Positions 23,927 to 35,227 of a DNA stretch of 64,000 bases are shown in pieces (positions within the stretch are counted from its first letter, which is position 1; each line of letters begins with the position of its first letter). The DNA lies in contig MNCI01005969.1 of the NCBI GenBank assembly GCA_015680685.1, positions 438,726-502,725 on the forward strand, in the 5' to 3' direction. This DNA is from Gnetum montanum. Its lineage: Eukaryota; Streptophyta; Gnetopsida; Gnetales; Gnetaceae. A program made the position numbers and the translations under genes. Below the pieces are notes generated by a model. That model searched no databases and was not told the DNA's origin. It saw only the letters and a program-made list of their open reading frames with translations.

Positions 23927-24732
23927 TGATGAACCACGATATCGTGTCCGCGATATCAGATCAACCATGCGATGTCGGATACCCGATATTGCGGCCCGTC
24001 TCCTTGCCTATAAATAAGAGGCGACACCCTTTGTTTCCACATTAGAAGTTAGTTCCTTAGCCAAACTCTTGCCATTTTTTCCCTCTAGAGTTAGAATTAT
24101 TTCTAGCTGCCCACAGTAGGAGTCATAGAGTGAACGAATCTTTATTCGAGCATTGTGTACCTAAGCACACTTTGTGTATGGCATTAAAGATGAACTTTAT
24201 GATAAACCTTGCAACATACAGAATAGATTAATTAGTCATAATTATTATTTAATGCTTTCCTAGTCAATTAATGATTTCTCTCACCTTACAACTCTCTTAG
24301 TTAAATACACTTAGTACGACCGCTTCGAGCATGCGTGTAGCGCTTGGTAACGTAGTAACGATTAGCGTTTGGTAATCCCAGCAGTGTTGCACTGGTTTAG
24401 GATGTGTATGGCAAGTGGGAACGGATGCTAGTGTTAGGAGTAATTGGAACTTAGTTAATAAATAGTTAAATTAGATAAGTTACTTAGTTATCTCTCTTCC
24501 CCTTCTTACTAGCGCAAGACATAAAACACGTAAAAGCCATAAAAATCATATGCCTCAAGCTTACTTAACCATACAACCGTGACATACAAGTAAGTTTGGG
24601 AAAACAATGATTAATCAACCTGTTATTGTTCCACAAAGGTGCATAGGCACTTAGTCCTTGGAATTCGACCGAATCGTGTGTGAAAAGCTCGTATTCATAT
24701 GGTTGAGCGTAGGGGTACCTCGCTGCTCATCA
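23927..24732 (+). repeat. Element C 5' LTR (806 bp)
   Basis: TGATGAACCACGATATCGTG...CGCTGCTCATCA. U3 is short with GATATC palindromes; TATA box (CCTATAAATAAG) at about 24007-24018; R has TTTATTCGAGCATTGTGTAC; then the shared U5 end. Confidence 0.92.
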
Positions 24733-24733
24733 T

Positions 24734-24751
24734 TGGCGTTGTTGTCAGGGA
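24734..24751 (+). promoter_or_regulatory. Primer-binding site of C (tRNA-Asp type)
   Basis: TGGCGTTGTTGTCAGGGA, four transitions from TGGCGCCGTTGCCGGGGA. It lies one base after the LTR. Confidence 0.75.
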
Positions 24752-24864
24752 CTTAGTTGTTTGTGCGCTAAGTAGAACTTAGGAAATAATTTACATCATT
24801 GGAACGAACCCTTAGGGTTGATTAAAGAAAAGATAATAGTACATTGCACACTGAACAAGACAAG

Positions 24865-27490
24865 ATGTCTTCTTCTTTGCACAAAAGCACTTCACCACCT
24901 AGGACTAACACAAGAAGCAATCGACAGCAAGATACACATGACGTTGATCAGACAATTTCTTAACAGTTTCATGTGGTATATGTTCATCTTGATGAATATG
25001 TACTTGACTTCACCTTTATTCTCCACAAAGAAAAACAGCTACGTTGGCGTGACTTGGAGGGTAACATAGTGTTACCTCTCGATCATTTAGTCCCAAGCTT
25101 CTTCGTGCTCTCACACGAATAGGCATGCAACACTTACACATAGAGTACGTTGCGCAAGACTATGATTCGAGAGATTATCATCCCACAGAGGTGCAACGTC
25201 AAAGGAACTTGCAACAGGGGAGGCACCATAAGTCCTTGAAGGGAAAATGGTCCAAGGATGCCCCCCACGTTTTAAGTGAAATAGAGAGTGATGAACCTGC
25301 CTCAAGTAGTCACCCACATAACAATGTTCCTCCCTTTGACTTTGGCCAAGGGGTTGTATATCAGAACCTTCATTCTACTATTCACAACCCAAGTGCTGAT
25401 ACCAACGGACATAAAGTATTCGAAAAAATAACAAGGACACATGACAAAGGTGGGCATTCTAATCACAATCACGATTGAGGCAGAGACCACCAAAGAGAAG
25501 GTAGTAGACACCATCATGGTGGCGGTTCTCCTTCTTCTTCACATTCATCATCTCCTTCACCCTCTCCTTCAGTGTCAGGATGTAGCCATAGGAAAAAAGA
25601 TCATGAGGATAAAGGCAAGCGAAGTGGAAGTCACAAATGAAACAATCAAGATAGAGGATGAGGGCACTCTAGGCAATCACACCATAGAGCAAGGGAGAGT
25701 AGGGAACCACGTAGGCACCAAAGATGCTATGAACGAGATGATCATGATGAACCCCTACTCGCTACTCGAAGCATGCTAGACATAACTAAGGCTGTTAGAG
25801 TTCCAACAAGGCACCAAAAGGATAGTAGGATCAAGAGGTTAGACATGAATAACATCGCACGATTTGAAGGGGGATATAACGCTGATCCTCAAAATCACTT
25901 ACAAGCATTTCATGATGCGTGTGCCTTGCAAAACATAAAAAATAAGTGGCAAAAACTTAAGTTGTTCCCACAGAAACTAATAAAAGAAGCTAAAAGTTGG
26001 TATTGGTTTTTAGAACTGGAATCCATTCGTAGGTGGAGTACTATGTTGGAATTATTTAACGATAAGTACTAAACGTAGTCCCGAGTGTCTAACTTGCAGA
26101 AGCAAATCCAAGGATGGAAACAAGAAAGTCATGAATGCTTGGATGCTATCATGAGCCATTCTTATGCATTATTACATTGTTGCCCTAGCCATGGTTATTC
26201 GTAGCGGGATCAGCTACGCCATCTTGTAGACGGGCTTAGGCATGAAATGAGAAGAACCCTTGGGACTTCTGCCCAAGGAAGACTATCTAAGCTTAGGTCC
26301 CATTAAATTCACAGATTATTGGAGCAAGTTGCTAAGGAAGAAGGTGAGCTATGAAAGAGAGAGAGTGTGGAAGAATATAACCAAGATCCTTCCCTTTGAA
26401 AAAAGGGAGTAAGATTTTGTGAGGATGAGGAAGAGTCACCACTCGAAGAGATGGTGAATAGGAAAACCGTGCTTATTCAAAAGTTAGCGTTAGAAGTATC
26501 AGCAAAGATAGACTAAATGTCGAACTCCCTGGATAGTAGATTTAAAATTGTTCTCAAAGTAGTAGAGGAGTTTAGTGAGCGAGGTAGTGATCATAACAAA
26601 AGAAAAAGAGAGAAGCAGAAGGCACATGTAACAAGGGTAAGGGTAAAGTTGCTATTATTGAAGAGGTTGTAAACTCAAATACAAACGATGATAGTGGATG
26701 TGAGATCTATCAATATGACCATCCTAAAGGATGTTGCCCTATGATCTCACATCTGCAGGAGTCTGGGGTGTATGCACTTAATCCACATTTAAATAAAGAG
26801 CAAACATCCCGACGGTTACCTTATCCCCAAGGTAACCCAAGGCAGTTCCACCAACCTTTAACGTATTATCCAAGTGGAACTCCACTACAACCAATTGAGT
26901 AGCATCAACAATGGTAGCACCTATAATCATGGGGAATGCCACCACCAAGGCAACAATATCCTTACGGGCAACCTGATCCATATGGATATTACATGTAGTA
27001 TCCAATCTCTCCACGTGACTCTATTGGTCACATTACTCCCCAACATCACTACCAAGCCTGCAAGTACTATAGGACTCCCTCTCCTAGGGGTGATATTCCA
27101 CAAGTATACCATCCTTCCAATCCGGCTGCATCTCTCCCACCAATAGCTCTATTACCACCTGCTTCAGCAATGCAAGGTGAACTCCCTACTCAGCCATAGC
27201 AAGACAATGCCATAAGGGCTATTAATCCTCAACCTATTGTTGGTTCTGACAACCATGTGAAGAAAAGACCTTTCTTCAGAACCAATAGTCCAACTAAGCC
27301 TTTGCAACCCCAAGTGGTTGAGTCTTTGGAAGCCTCTGTATCAAATAAAGCTTCAAAGCCCCCTTCGAACCTAACACCGCATTCAACACATACGGTCATG
27401 TTAACACATGATGTTACTAATTGGATCAAGGCTGACCACCTTCCCAGGAAATTCTCTAATCTTGGGAGCCCCCTAATATATCTATAAATC
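24865..27490 (+). pseudogene. Gag pseudogene of element C
   Basis: ATG at 24865 (MSSSLHKSTSPPRTNTRSNR). Order: N-terminal region to about 25110, an acidic/His-rich linker (25125-25480), basic stretch, gag core (25773-26072: MNNIARFEGGYNADPQNHLQ, WQKLKLFPQKLIKEAKSW, RRWSTMLELFNDKY), coiled segments with breaks, then the knuckle-like CEIYQYDHPKGCC near 26699-26737, whose second Cys is now Tyr. A Pro/Tyr/Gln-rich tail (PYPQGNPRQF..., KKRPFFRTNSPTKP) runs toward protease. Several stops and frameshifts; from about 27200 the tail shares one frame with pol. Confidence 0.85.
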
Positions 27491-28180
27491 ACTAGGAATC
27501 AGCCATGCAAAGCTCTTTTGGATTTAGGTTCTGGAGTCAACCTAATATCCCAAGAAATGTATGAGGCCTGGAACCTCCCCCCATTAAAAAACAGAAACGT
27601 CCATTTGGGATTAGTGGAGGACATTGTTACCACTATTTGTGGATGGTCATATCGAGCTGACTTTCTGGTGATTCAAGTGAACAATAGTAAGGGGGACTTC
27701 CCAATCATAATGGGAAGGGCATGACTAAGCACTATCGATGCACGCCTAGGAATCCGTAATCTTTCCCTAGAAATATCTAAGGAAAAAACTTTCAAAAAGA
27801 TCAAGAAGAAGAAGGTTTCATGTATCACATACAGTGACATAGGGTGTAATTGCATGCAAAGATCATGGGTTGTGCAAAGTTTAACATTGCCTGCATGCAA
27901 TCAGTGTGCACAAATGATCAATATACAAAGGTGCCTATATGCAGTAGCCACACGACAAGAAGACACCCAGTGACTAATAGCTGATCAAGAAAGCAGCTCA
28001 CTTATTTGCATAGAACTAATTGAGGGTTTGACTTGTGCTTACATAGATAGCATAGATGCATTACACCAAGTCCACCGCCAACTTCCCAATCCTAACTTGG
28101 AAAACATCAATTGGGGGAAGTTGGAAATTCCTAAGAAATTTAAATAAGAGCCCCTAGAGCTAAAACCATTAGCTACCGGT
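27491..28180 (+). pseudogene. Aspartic protease region of element C
   Basis: ALLDLGSGVNLISQEMYEAW (from about 27510) is a retropepsin active site of the DLGS type, followed by GWSYRADFLVIQVNNSKGDF and IIMGRA, then a TGA stop (about 27722). The linker to RT continues in the same frame with more stops (TAA, TGA). The protease would cleave the Gag-Pol polyprotein. Confidence 0.85.
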
Positions 28181-29270
28181 ATGGAGTACACGTTCCTTAA
28201 GAATGGAAAATCATTAATCATTAATGCAAAACTTGCTCCACAACAAAAAGAGAGTTTGCTAAAGGTAATAAACAAGTGGTCAAAAGCCTTCACCTGGTCA
28301 TATCCAAAATTAATTGGAATAGATCATAGGAGACACCAACATAGGATTTACCCTAACCCCTCCATGAAGCCTTGAAAACAACCATAGAGGCAATTGAACC
28401 CAAAGTTGAAGCAAGTAGTAAAGGAAGAAATCAAACAGCTTCTAAAGGCTAGGTTCATATACCCCATTGCTGAAAGCGAATGGGTTAGCCCCTAAGTAAT
28501 CATGCCTAAAAAGGGAGGCAAATGGAGGGTGTGCATAGATTTTAGGTTACTAAACATGAAAACATTCAAGGATCACTTTTTGTTGCCATTCATTGACCAA
28601 GTCTTAGACACAATCTTAGGGCATTGCTATTATAGTTTTCTGGATGGATATAGCATATACAACCAAATACAAATAGCCCTANAGGCATTGCTATTATAGT
28701 TTTCTGGATGGATATAGCAGATACAACCAAATACAAATAGCCCTAGAAGACCAAGCCAAAACTACGTTCACTAGTCCTTGGGGAACATTTTCATACAAAT
28801 AAATGCTGTTTGGCTTGTGCAATGCCCCTACAATGTTTTAATGCTTAGTTCTAAGCATATTCCAGCAGCAAATAGGAAATGGTATGGAAGTCTTTATGGA
28901 TGACTTCTCCACTTATGAAGCAAGTGCTAAAAAGATGTGTAGAAACTAATTTGAGGCTCAATTTGCAAACGAGCCATTTGATGGTCCAACAAGGCATAGT
29001 ACTTGGGCATAAAATCTCACATACAAGGATAGAGGTAGACCCTGAGAAAATCAAAGTCATCCAAGGAATTACCTGTCAACTGGAAACTTTCAAAGACATT
29101 CGATCATTTCTTGGACACACTGGCTACTATAGGAGATTCATAGAGAACTTTTCAAAGATTTCCAAATCATTGGTAGAGTTAACGAAAAAGGACGTATCCT
29201 TTGAGTGGACTAGGGAATGCGAACGAGCTTTCCTAACTCTGAGACAAAAGCTGGTAGAAACACCCATTCT
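28181..29270 (+). pseudogene. Reverse transcriptase of element C
   Basis: MEYTFLKNGKSLIINAKLAP and KQVVKEEIKQLLKARFIYPI lead into the RT: MPKKGGKWRVCIDFRLLN (28502), FLLPFIDQVLDTILGH, YYSFLDGYS, LFGLCNAP and the catalytic VFMDDFS (about 28888-28908), then GIVLGHKIS and SFLGHTGYYRRFIENFSKIS (29040-29160). Stops and an approximately 65-bp duplication around N at 28682 break it; the duplication may be an assembly error. Confidence 0.9.
28617..28746. repeat. 65-bp duplication flanking a single N
   Basis: GGGCATTGCTATTATAG...ATAGCCCTA is present at about 28618-28681 and again at 28683-28747 with one difference (GCATATAC versus GCAGATAC). The ambiguous base sits exactly between the copies. Without it the RT frame reads through FLDGYS once, as the family expects, so a join artefact is more likely than a real duplication. 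Confidence 0.8.
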
Positions 29271-29663
29271 ACAAGCTCCTGACTGGTCCAAACCATTCCA
29301 TGTCATGACTGATGCGTCCAACTATGCCTTAGGAGTTGTGCTTACATAGTTAGATGACCAGAAACGCCCTTATTACATCCACTATGCAAGTAAAAGTATA
29401 GTTGGTGCACAACTTAACTACACTACTACTGAAAAATAATTAATGGTTGTAGTGTTTGCACTAGAAAAATTTAGACACTATGTATTGGGATACAAGGTAT
29501 TCATACACATAGATAATGGTGCCATACGGTTCCTCATGAATAAGCCAATGGTAAGCCCCTGTATTATACGATGGCTGGTAACCCTACAAGAGTTCAATTT
29601 AACGATAATTGATCGTAAAGGCACCGAGAATGTAGTTGCCGATCATTTATCTCGGTTGCACTG
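29271..29663 (+). pseudogene. RNase H of element C
   Basis: DWSKPFHVMTDASNYALGVV (catalytic TDAS), RPYYIHYASK, LMVVVFALEKFRHYVLGYK (Glu), FIHIDNGAIRFLMNKP (Asp) and TENVVADHLSRLHWD. TAG at about 29348 and TAA at 29440 interrupt an otherwise intact domain. It continues to the linker HFLDEFLFVGVVNNQPPTKT. Confidence 0.88.
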
Positions 29664-31090
29664 GGACAGCAAAGAGGATGAGTACCCAATTTCTAATCAT
29701 TTCCTCGATGAGTTCCTCTTTGTTGGTGTAGTGAATAACCAACCACCCACGAAGACAAACTGGTATAGTAGCATTCTTACCTATCTCCTCACCCACCAAA
29801 AACCACAAGAACTAGACCTTAAGAAGAAACAACAGTTTCTTCACAGAGCCAAGTACTTTATGGAGATCAATGGATAACTTTACAAAGTATGTCCCGATGG
29901 CTTGGTTCAATGGTGTGTTCTCGATAGAGATCAGCTAAGAGTTCTCCAAGATGCTCATGAGGGCCCTTGTGGGGGTCATTATGCTGGGAGATGAATGGCC
30001 ATCAAGATCCTGCTTGTAGGGTATTATTGGCTTGCCTTGTTCTGGGACACCCATCAATTGATCCAATCTTGTGAGCCCTGCTAATGTGATGGGGGAATGA
30101 CTGCTAGAATGGAGCGTCCGCAATAATGGATTCAACTGTTAGAACCCTTCGACATTTGGGAATTTGATTTCATGGGGCCCATTACACCAATGTCCAGTGG
30201 AAAAGCTTACATCGTAGTTGCCGTAGACTACTTAACGAAATGGGTCAAAGCAGTTGTTGTTAAAGATTGCATGTTATCTACAGCTGCATGATTTGTTCAA
30301 CAACAAGTCATCAACAGGTTTGGTGTGTTGCGTGCACTTATCTCAGATAATGGTACACACTTCACAGGTGCAACTTTTTCAAAGTTAATGCAATGCTTAG
30401 GGGTTGAGCACAAATTGACTACACCATACCACCCCCAAGAAAATGGTCAAGCTGAGGTTACTAACAGGGAGATTACGAAGATACTGACCAGAACCATTAG
30501 TAAGTATAGGGGAGATTGGAGCACTAAACTGAATGGTGCTCTTTGGGCATATCACTCCACATGGAAACTCCCTATAGGCTACTCTCCCTATGAGTTAGTG
30601 TATGGAAAACTTCCAACGCTCCCCATCCAAACTGAGCTTTGTATACTAGCCACGACATGTGACCTAACCTTGACCTTGATCTAGCACAAAAACAAAGGTT
30701 GATGATCCTTAATTTGCTAGATGAGAATCGAATAGCTGCCTTGTCATCTAATGAGTTACAGAAGGCATTTAATAAACAATGTCATGACTTGAAAATTAGG
30801 AAAGTTAAGTATCAGCCAAGAGATCAGGTTCTCTACTGGAACCCCACACATGTGTCACAACATACCAAATTTCAAACACTGTGGGAAGGACCTTACATTG
30901 TCTATGCAACTTTTCCTTCAGGGGCCATGACCATATATAAACCTAAGAGCCCAAATAAGAGACTATTAGTTAATGTGCAACAAACAAAACCCTTGCATGA
31001 GTTTAGAACAACCAGAACATATGCTACCTCTGTAGGTGGGCAACCTTGCTCATTATTTCAGATCTTCTCCTTCCAACTTAGTCATGGGGG
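29664..31090 (+). pseudogene. Integrase of element C
   Basis: Zinc-binding region HEGPCGGHYAGR (about 29955) and SCEPC (about 30068). Core [33 protein letters not shown] and HPQENGQAEVTNREI: 35 residues separate the second Asp and the Glu, matching DD35E, so these two acids are intact, unlike in A. The C-terminal GPY/F module has LWEGPYIVYATFPSGAMTIY (about 30880). Stops (TGA about 29992, TAA 30082, TGA 30290) and a frameshift near 30665 make it a pseudogene. Confidence 0.9.
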
Positions 31091-32986
31091 AGATGGTCAC
31101 CTTTGCTAATCATTGAAGGCCCTTAATTCTTTCTAAGTTTTTGTTTTACATATTTTCTTAATATTTCTTATTTTTTTTACACCATCATTTATATTTTTAC
31201 CATTTCTTTGTGAGATTACTCTATTTTATTCATCACCCAATAAGTATTCATAATGGTGGCATGAATAATATCATATTGATTACTAATATTTGGATTTTAC
31301 TTTTGAAGTATGATGTTGATATTAAGGTATGGTTCTTTTGATCAAACAGGCAATGAGTCCATGTCGTTCATGCATCCATAAAATCCTATGGTCTCCCTTG
31401 GCTTGGAACTGTACAGTCCATTTCTCTAATAACATTGTTAACGAATTGGTGGCTGGGTATTTCTCAAACTAAGAAAGGACTCAAAGGCTGAAAAGGGTGT
31501 GACTTCAAGGGGATTTGATGCAGTTGTGCTAGCCATTCTCTTGAGTGCTTGGATGCTTTTTCCTTGGGTTTTCCATCATTATGACCCTTCATCAAATCAC
31601 CAAAATTTGAGTACATAAAATAAGTCTTTGCATGGTGTGGTTCTCAAGCAAAAAACACACAAAAAAATAGTGAGAATTCAAAGCACACCCCTTAGATACA
31701 ATAATGAACTTGGGCTACATGCATTGGTTATTTCACTGGAAAGACATGTTACCCATGCTTGAAGGTTCCCTCTAACTAAAGTCCTTTCTCATTTCTTGGT
31801 TCTCCATCTTGCTCTCCTTGGAATGGTGGTGACTTTTTGGTAGAGGCATTCTTGTTACTTCAAGGGGATAGGCTGGTCAAATGTGTTGATGTAAGGTCAC
31901 TAAATGTGGTTTTTTGAGCTTGTATTTGGAATGAGTTCTACTTGGTCACATTAACCATAAAACACACACAAGGGACTTTACACAACCTTGTTCTTGGGTT
32001 TCCATTCCATTCTCTCCTCTTCACCTTTCTTTTCCATTTTTCACCTCATTACCAGTTTTATCATTAGTCCGTATCTTGGTTGATGCATCGTTTTTCCTTG
32101 GTAATTTCTTATGAGTAAGTTTTTAACTCTTGCTTCCAAATGACATTCCTAGAGCCTACAAACTCTTTGGTTTGTGGGTCTGTTAGGGCATCAAAGGCAT
32201 GAGCCTGCTTTGGGGAGGACCCACTAACATTCCTTTTTGGTGCACTTATTAACTTCTTTCCCTTAAACATTTCCTGCAATCAATAATTTTTTGTTTCATC
32301 CCCATCTATGACATCCATTTTATTGGTGTTGCCGTTGTTACCTTTTCTCCATTCTTCTTATTCCTTATCTTTTTTCATCTTACTACTATTGGAGGTTCGC
32401 TCTTAGTCATGGGGGCCTTAGCACAATTTTTATAATTTTTCCTAACCCCTACACCTTAGGTAGTCACTAGTGTTAAATCTCTAGAATCAGTATCTGCCAT
32501 AACCACAACTCAACCAATGCACTTTACATTGAGGGAAGGTATGAATTGCATTATGATTTATCTACCCTTGCTTATTTGTGACTATGTGGTGTGTGTAGAT
32601 GGCGATCATACAACAATGGACTAGGCCTGGAGGAAACACTTAGGATGGACCGGAACTGGAACGTTTATGAAAGGAGCAGGATTGATGGCGTGGCTATGAA
32701 TAAACAACAGAAGGCACAATCTTGGCATCGGCAGCAACACGTTTTCTTCTTTCTCTCTCTCCTTCCTTCCAACTGCCAACCAAGGCTGGATGTCATTTAT
32801 GTACAGTGTTCACTTTTGTGGTCATGAACACTAATGCTATCATGTATTGTATTGTTGATTCGTTCAACGGGCACGTTGAGTCTATCACTCTGTTCCACCG
32901 TCAATGGTCATTCAGTCAATAATCCCATACCTTCCAAATATTTTGTAAGGAACTCGAGGACAAGTTTTCATTTAGTCATGGGGGTA
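31091..32986 (+). other. Element C 3' noncoding region and polypurine tract
   Basis: No gene. It carries the shared blocks CAATGAGTCCATG (31350), AAAGACATGTTACCCATGC (31740) and TTGGGGAGGACCCACTAAC (32210). Polypurine-like motifs TTAGTCATGGGGGAGATGG (31078) and TTAGTCATGGGGGCC (32403) precede the terminal tract TTTAGTCATGGGGGTA (32971-32986) abutting the LTR. A degenerate CT run is at 32740-32760. Confidence 0.65.
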
Positions 32987-33792
32987 TGATGAACTGCGAT
33001 ATCGCGTCTACGATATCGGATCAACCATGTGATGTCGGATACCCGATATTGTAGCCTGTCTCCTTGCCTATAAATAAGAGATGGCACCCTTGGTTTCCAT
33101 ATTAGAAGTTAGTCCCTTAGCCAAACTCTTGCCATTTTTTCCCTCCAAAGTTAGAATTATTTTTGCGTGCCCATAGTAGGAGTCATAGAGTGAACGGATC
33201 TTTATTCGAGCATTATGTACTTGAGCACACTTTGTGTGCGACAATAAAGACGAACTTTATGATAAACCTTGTAGCATACAGAATGGATTAATGAGTCATA
33301 ATTATTATTTAATGCTTTCCTAGTCAATTAATTATTTCTCTTACCTTATAACTCTCTTAGTTAAATACACTTAGTATGATCACTTCGAGCATGCGTGTAG
33401 CGCTTGGTAACCTAGTAACAATTAATTTTTGGTGATCTCAGTAGTGTTGCACTGGTTCAGGATGTGTACGGTAAGTGGGAACGGATACTGGTGTTAGGAG
33501 TAATTAGAACTTAGTTAATGAATAGTTAAATTAGATAAGTTACTTAGTTATCTCTCTTTCCCTTCTTACTAGTGCAAGACATAAAACATGTAAAAGCCAT
33601 AAAAATGATATGCCTCAAGCTTACTTAACCATACAACTGTAACATACAAGTAAGTTTGGGAAGACAACGATTAATTAACCCATTATTGTTCCATAAAGGT
33701 GCATAAGCACTTAGTCCTTGGAATTTGACTGGATCGTGCATGAAATGCTCGTATTCGTATGGCTGAGCATAGGGGTACCTCGTCACTCATTA
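32987..33792 (+). repeat. Element C 3' LTR (806 bp)
   Basis: TGATGAACTGCGATATCGCG...CGTCACTCATTA; same length as the 5' LTR with about 80 substitutions and no net indel. The terminal CA is now TA. TSD ATTAC at 33793-33797. Confidence 0.92.
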
Positions 33793-33797
33793 ATTAC

Positions 33798-34267
33798 CCA
33801 TGGTTACCTTTCCATCATATTTTTCCAAGCTTGAGAATAATTTCTTATTCCCTGTCATTTGATTGCTACACCCACTATCAACATACCAAATGTTATTGTT
33901 GTTGCTAGCATATGGTATCTTTGTAGAGATCAAGAGTTGATCTTCCTCCTTTTCAATATAAAATAATTTCTCACCTCTTTTTTGATCTTCATGTTCTACA
34001 ATTTTTGCTTTTCCATTCTTTTCATACTTCTTCCTTGACCAACATTCAAGAGTATTGTGGGTGTTGGTACCACAGAAATCATAATGCTTACCTTCCTTTG
34101 ATTGATTTGATCTTCCATGACCACAACCTTTAGATTTGCTGCGACCACATCCACGTCCTCTAAATGAGGATCCACTTGAGGATCTTTGATGTTAATTTTG
34201 ATTTTGATTGGATGTCCTCTAAAATTATGCTTGAAATGCATTTGCTGTTGAATCCTCATGATCAACA
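33798..34267 (-). pseudogene. Copia G zinc knuckle and protease start
   Basis: Minus strand, downstream of gag: basic GRGCGRSKSNQSKEG, then a CCHC-like region (YDFCGTNTHNTLECWSRKKY), then the protease start IWYVDSGCSNQMTGNKKLFS (DSG active site, about 33880). The protease is cut by element C at YDGKVTMGN and resumes at 23921. Confidence 0.85.
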
Positions 34268-34842
34268 ATTCTTTGCTCGTATGTCCTTAAACTTCCTACA
34301 AGCTCAACCATGGTCATCTTATCAAGATTTCTTTCTTCTTCAATAGCCACGACGATGGGATCATATTGTTTGGTTACACTTCGAAGGATCTTTTCAATGG
34401 CACACCTTTCCTCAAGCGTTTCTCCAAAAGATTTAAGTCCATTTTGAACTTGTTGAAATTGGCTGATATATTGATCAATATTCTCTGAATCTAGCATGTG
34501 CAAAGATTCAAAATATTTTCTGAAAACTTGTAACTTGACAACATGAACTTTTAATGATCCATTGTATGCAATATCTAGTGCATCCCATGTAGCTTTGCTA
34601 GTTTGATGCATGACAATTTTGGGAAAGATTGTCAGATCTAACCCAGATTGAATGATGAATAATGCTTTTGCATCTTTCTTATGAAGCTCCTTAAATTCAT
34701 TCTTTTCATCTTCCTTCAAGGCTTGAAATTTTGCTTGATCAACATCTTGGAATCCATTTTCAACAAGATCTCCATTGAAGACAGGAACTTCGAGAGACAT
34801 GGATCCATGATTTTGGGCCATCTTGGAAAGAACTGTTGTCAA
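34225..34842 (-). CDS. Copia G Gag, intact 205-codon frame (retroelement-derived)
   Basis: The longest uninterrupted retroelement frame in the window. MAQNHGSMSLEVPVFNGD, KNEFKELHKKDAKALFIIQS, SKATWDALDIAYNGS, VVKLQVFRKYFESLHMLDSE, ISQFQQVQNGLKSFGETLEE and IVVAIEEERNLDKMT match the copia gag (UBN2/DUF4219-type) pattern in order. Gag forms the virus-like particle that packages element RNA in the cytoplasm. The start could be the first ATG (34842) or the internal MAQNHGS. The frame ends at a stop just before the zinc-knuckle region, which sits in another frame, so Gag is probably truncated and the element is dead. It lies just downstream of the 5' LTR and primer site. Confidence 0.8.
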   Translation of the reverse strand: MTTVLSKMAQNHGSMSLEVPVFNGDLVENGFQDVDQAKFQALKEDEKNEFKELHKKDAKALFIIQSGLDLTIFPKIVMHQTSKATWDALDIAYNGSLKVHVVKLQVFRKYFESLHMLDSENIDQYISQFQQVQNGLKSFGETLEERCAIEKILRSVTKQYDPIVVAIEEERNLDKMTMVELVGSLRTYEQRIVDHEDSTANAFQA

Positions 34843-34872
34843 GAATCTGAGCTAACCTCCTTTGATCCTAAA
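34843..34872 (-). promoter_or_regulatory. Primer-binding region of copia G
   Basis: Reading from the LTR end (CTCTTCA), the minus strand continues TTTAGGATCAAAGGAGG, a weak match to the initiator-Met tRNA site TGGTATCAGAGC used by most plant copia elements. Confidence 0.45.
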
Positions 34873-35227
34873 TGAAGAGTCTAAAGGGCCCTAGATCTAT
34901 GAACTAAGCTTAAAGGGCCCTAGATCTATGAACTTTCTAACTTTTGTATGTCTTCTATTCTATTATTTCTTCTTTTTTGAATGAATATGTGCTGCTACAA
35001 TTATATAGGCCTTCATCTCCCAAGAATAGATTTGGAGAGATAAGCATGAATCTTGTAAATCATGGGGGTGATCCTTATCATCTTATTTAAGGATCTTCTT
35101 AATATGGAATAACCTAAACATGGATTGGATAAGAATTACATGAATAGGATCTCATCTTATTTAAAATAAATTAATGGATGAGATCTATCTAATTCTATTA
35201 TGGAACATCTAGTCATCATATTCCACA
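34873..35227 (-). repeat. Copia G 5' LTR (right, 355 bp)
   Basis: Begins TGAAGAGTCTAAAGGGCCC, ends ATATTCCACA. Contains a local duplication of AAGGGCCCTAGATCTATGAA. Followed by TSD AGGAC. Confidence 0.85.

Larger units (their letters stand above)
23927..33792 (+). mobile_element. Ty3/gypsy element C, nearly complete, autonomous type
   Basis: 9866 bp with two 806-bp LTRs and a perfect TSD ATTAC (23922-23926, 33793-33797). The order is LTR, primer site, gag, protease, RT, RNase H, integrase with GPY/F module, 1.9 kb of noncoding DNA, polypurine tract, LTR. No chromodomain is seen, and tRNA-Asp priming suggests a Tat/Athila-like non-chromovirus, though I cannot fix the lineage. By hand the LTRs differ at about 80 positions (about 10 percent), mainly transitions, so it is old. 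It interrupts the protease of copia G. Confidence 0.92.
19762..35227 (-). mobile_element. Ty1/copia element G (minus strand), hosting element C
   Basis: LTRs 19762-20140 and 34873-35227 (in element sense TGTGGAATATGATGAC...CTCTTCA). TSD is GGGAC (19757-19761) versus AGGAC (35228-35232), one mismatch. In minus-strand order: gag, CCHC knuckle and protease, [element C], integrase, RT, RNase H, polypurine tract. This gene order (integrase before RT) and the initiator-Met-type primer site identify Ty1/copia. It landed in gag of F. Confidence 0.9.

Noticed and set aside
24734-24751. tRNA-like sequence
   Set aside because: This and the other primer sites are short complements of a tRNA 3' end, not tRNA genes. 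No tRNA cloverleaf was found in the window.
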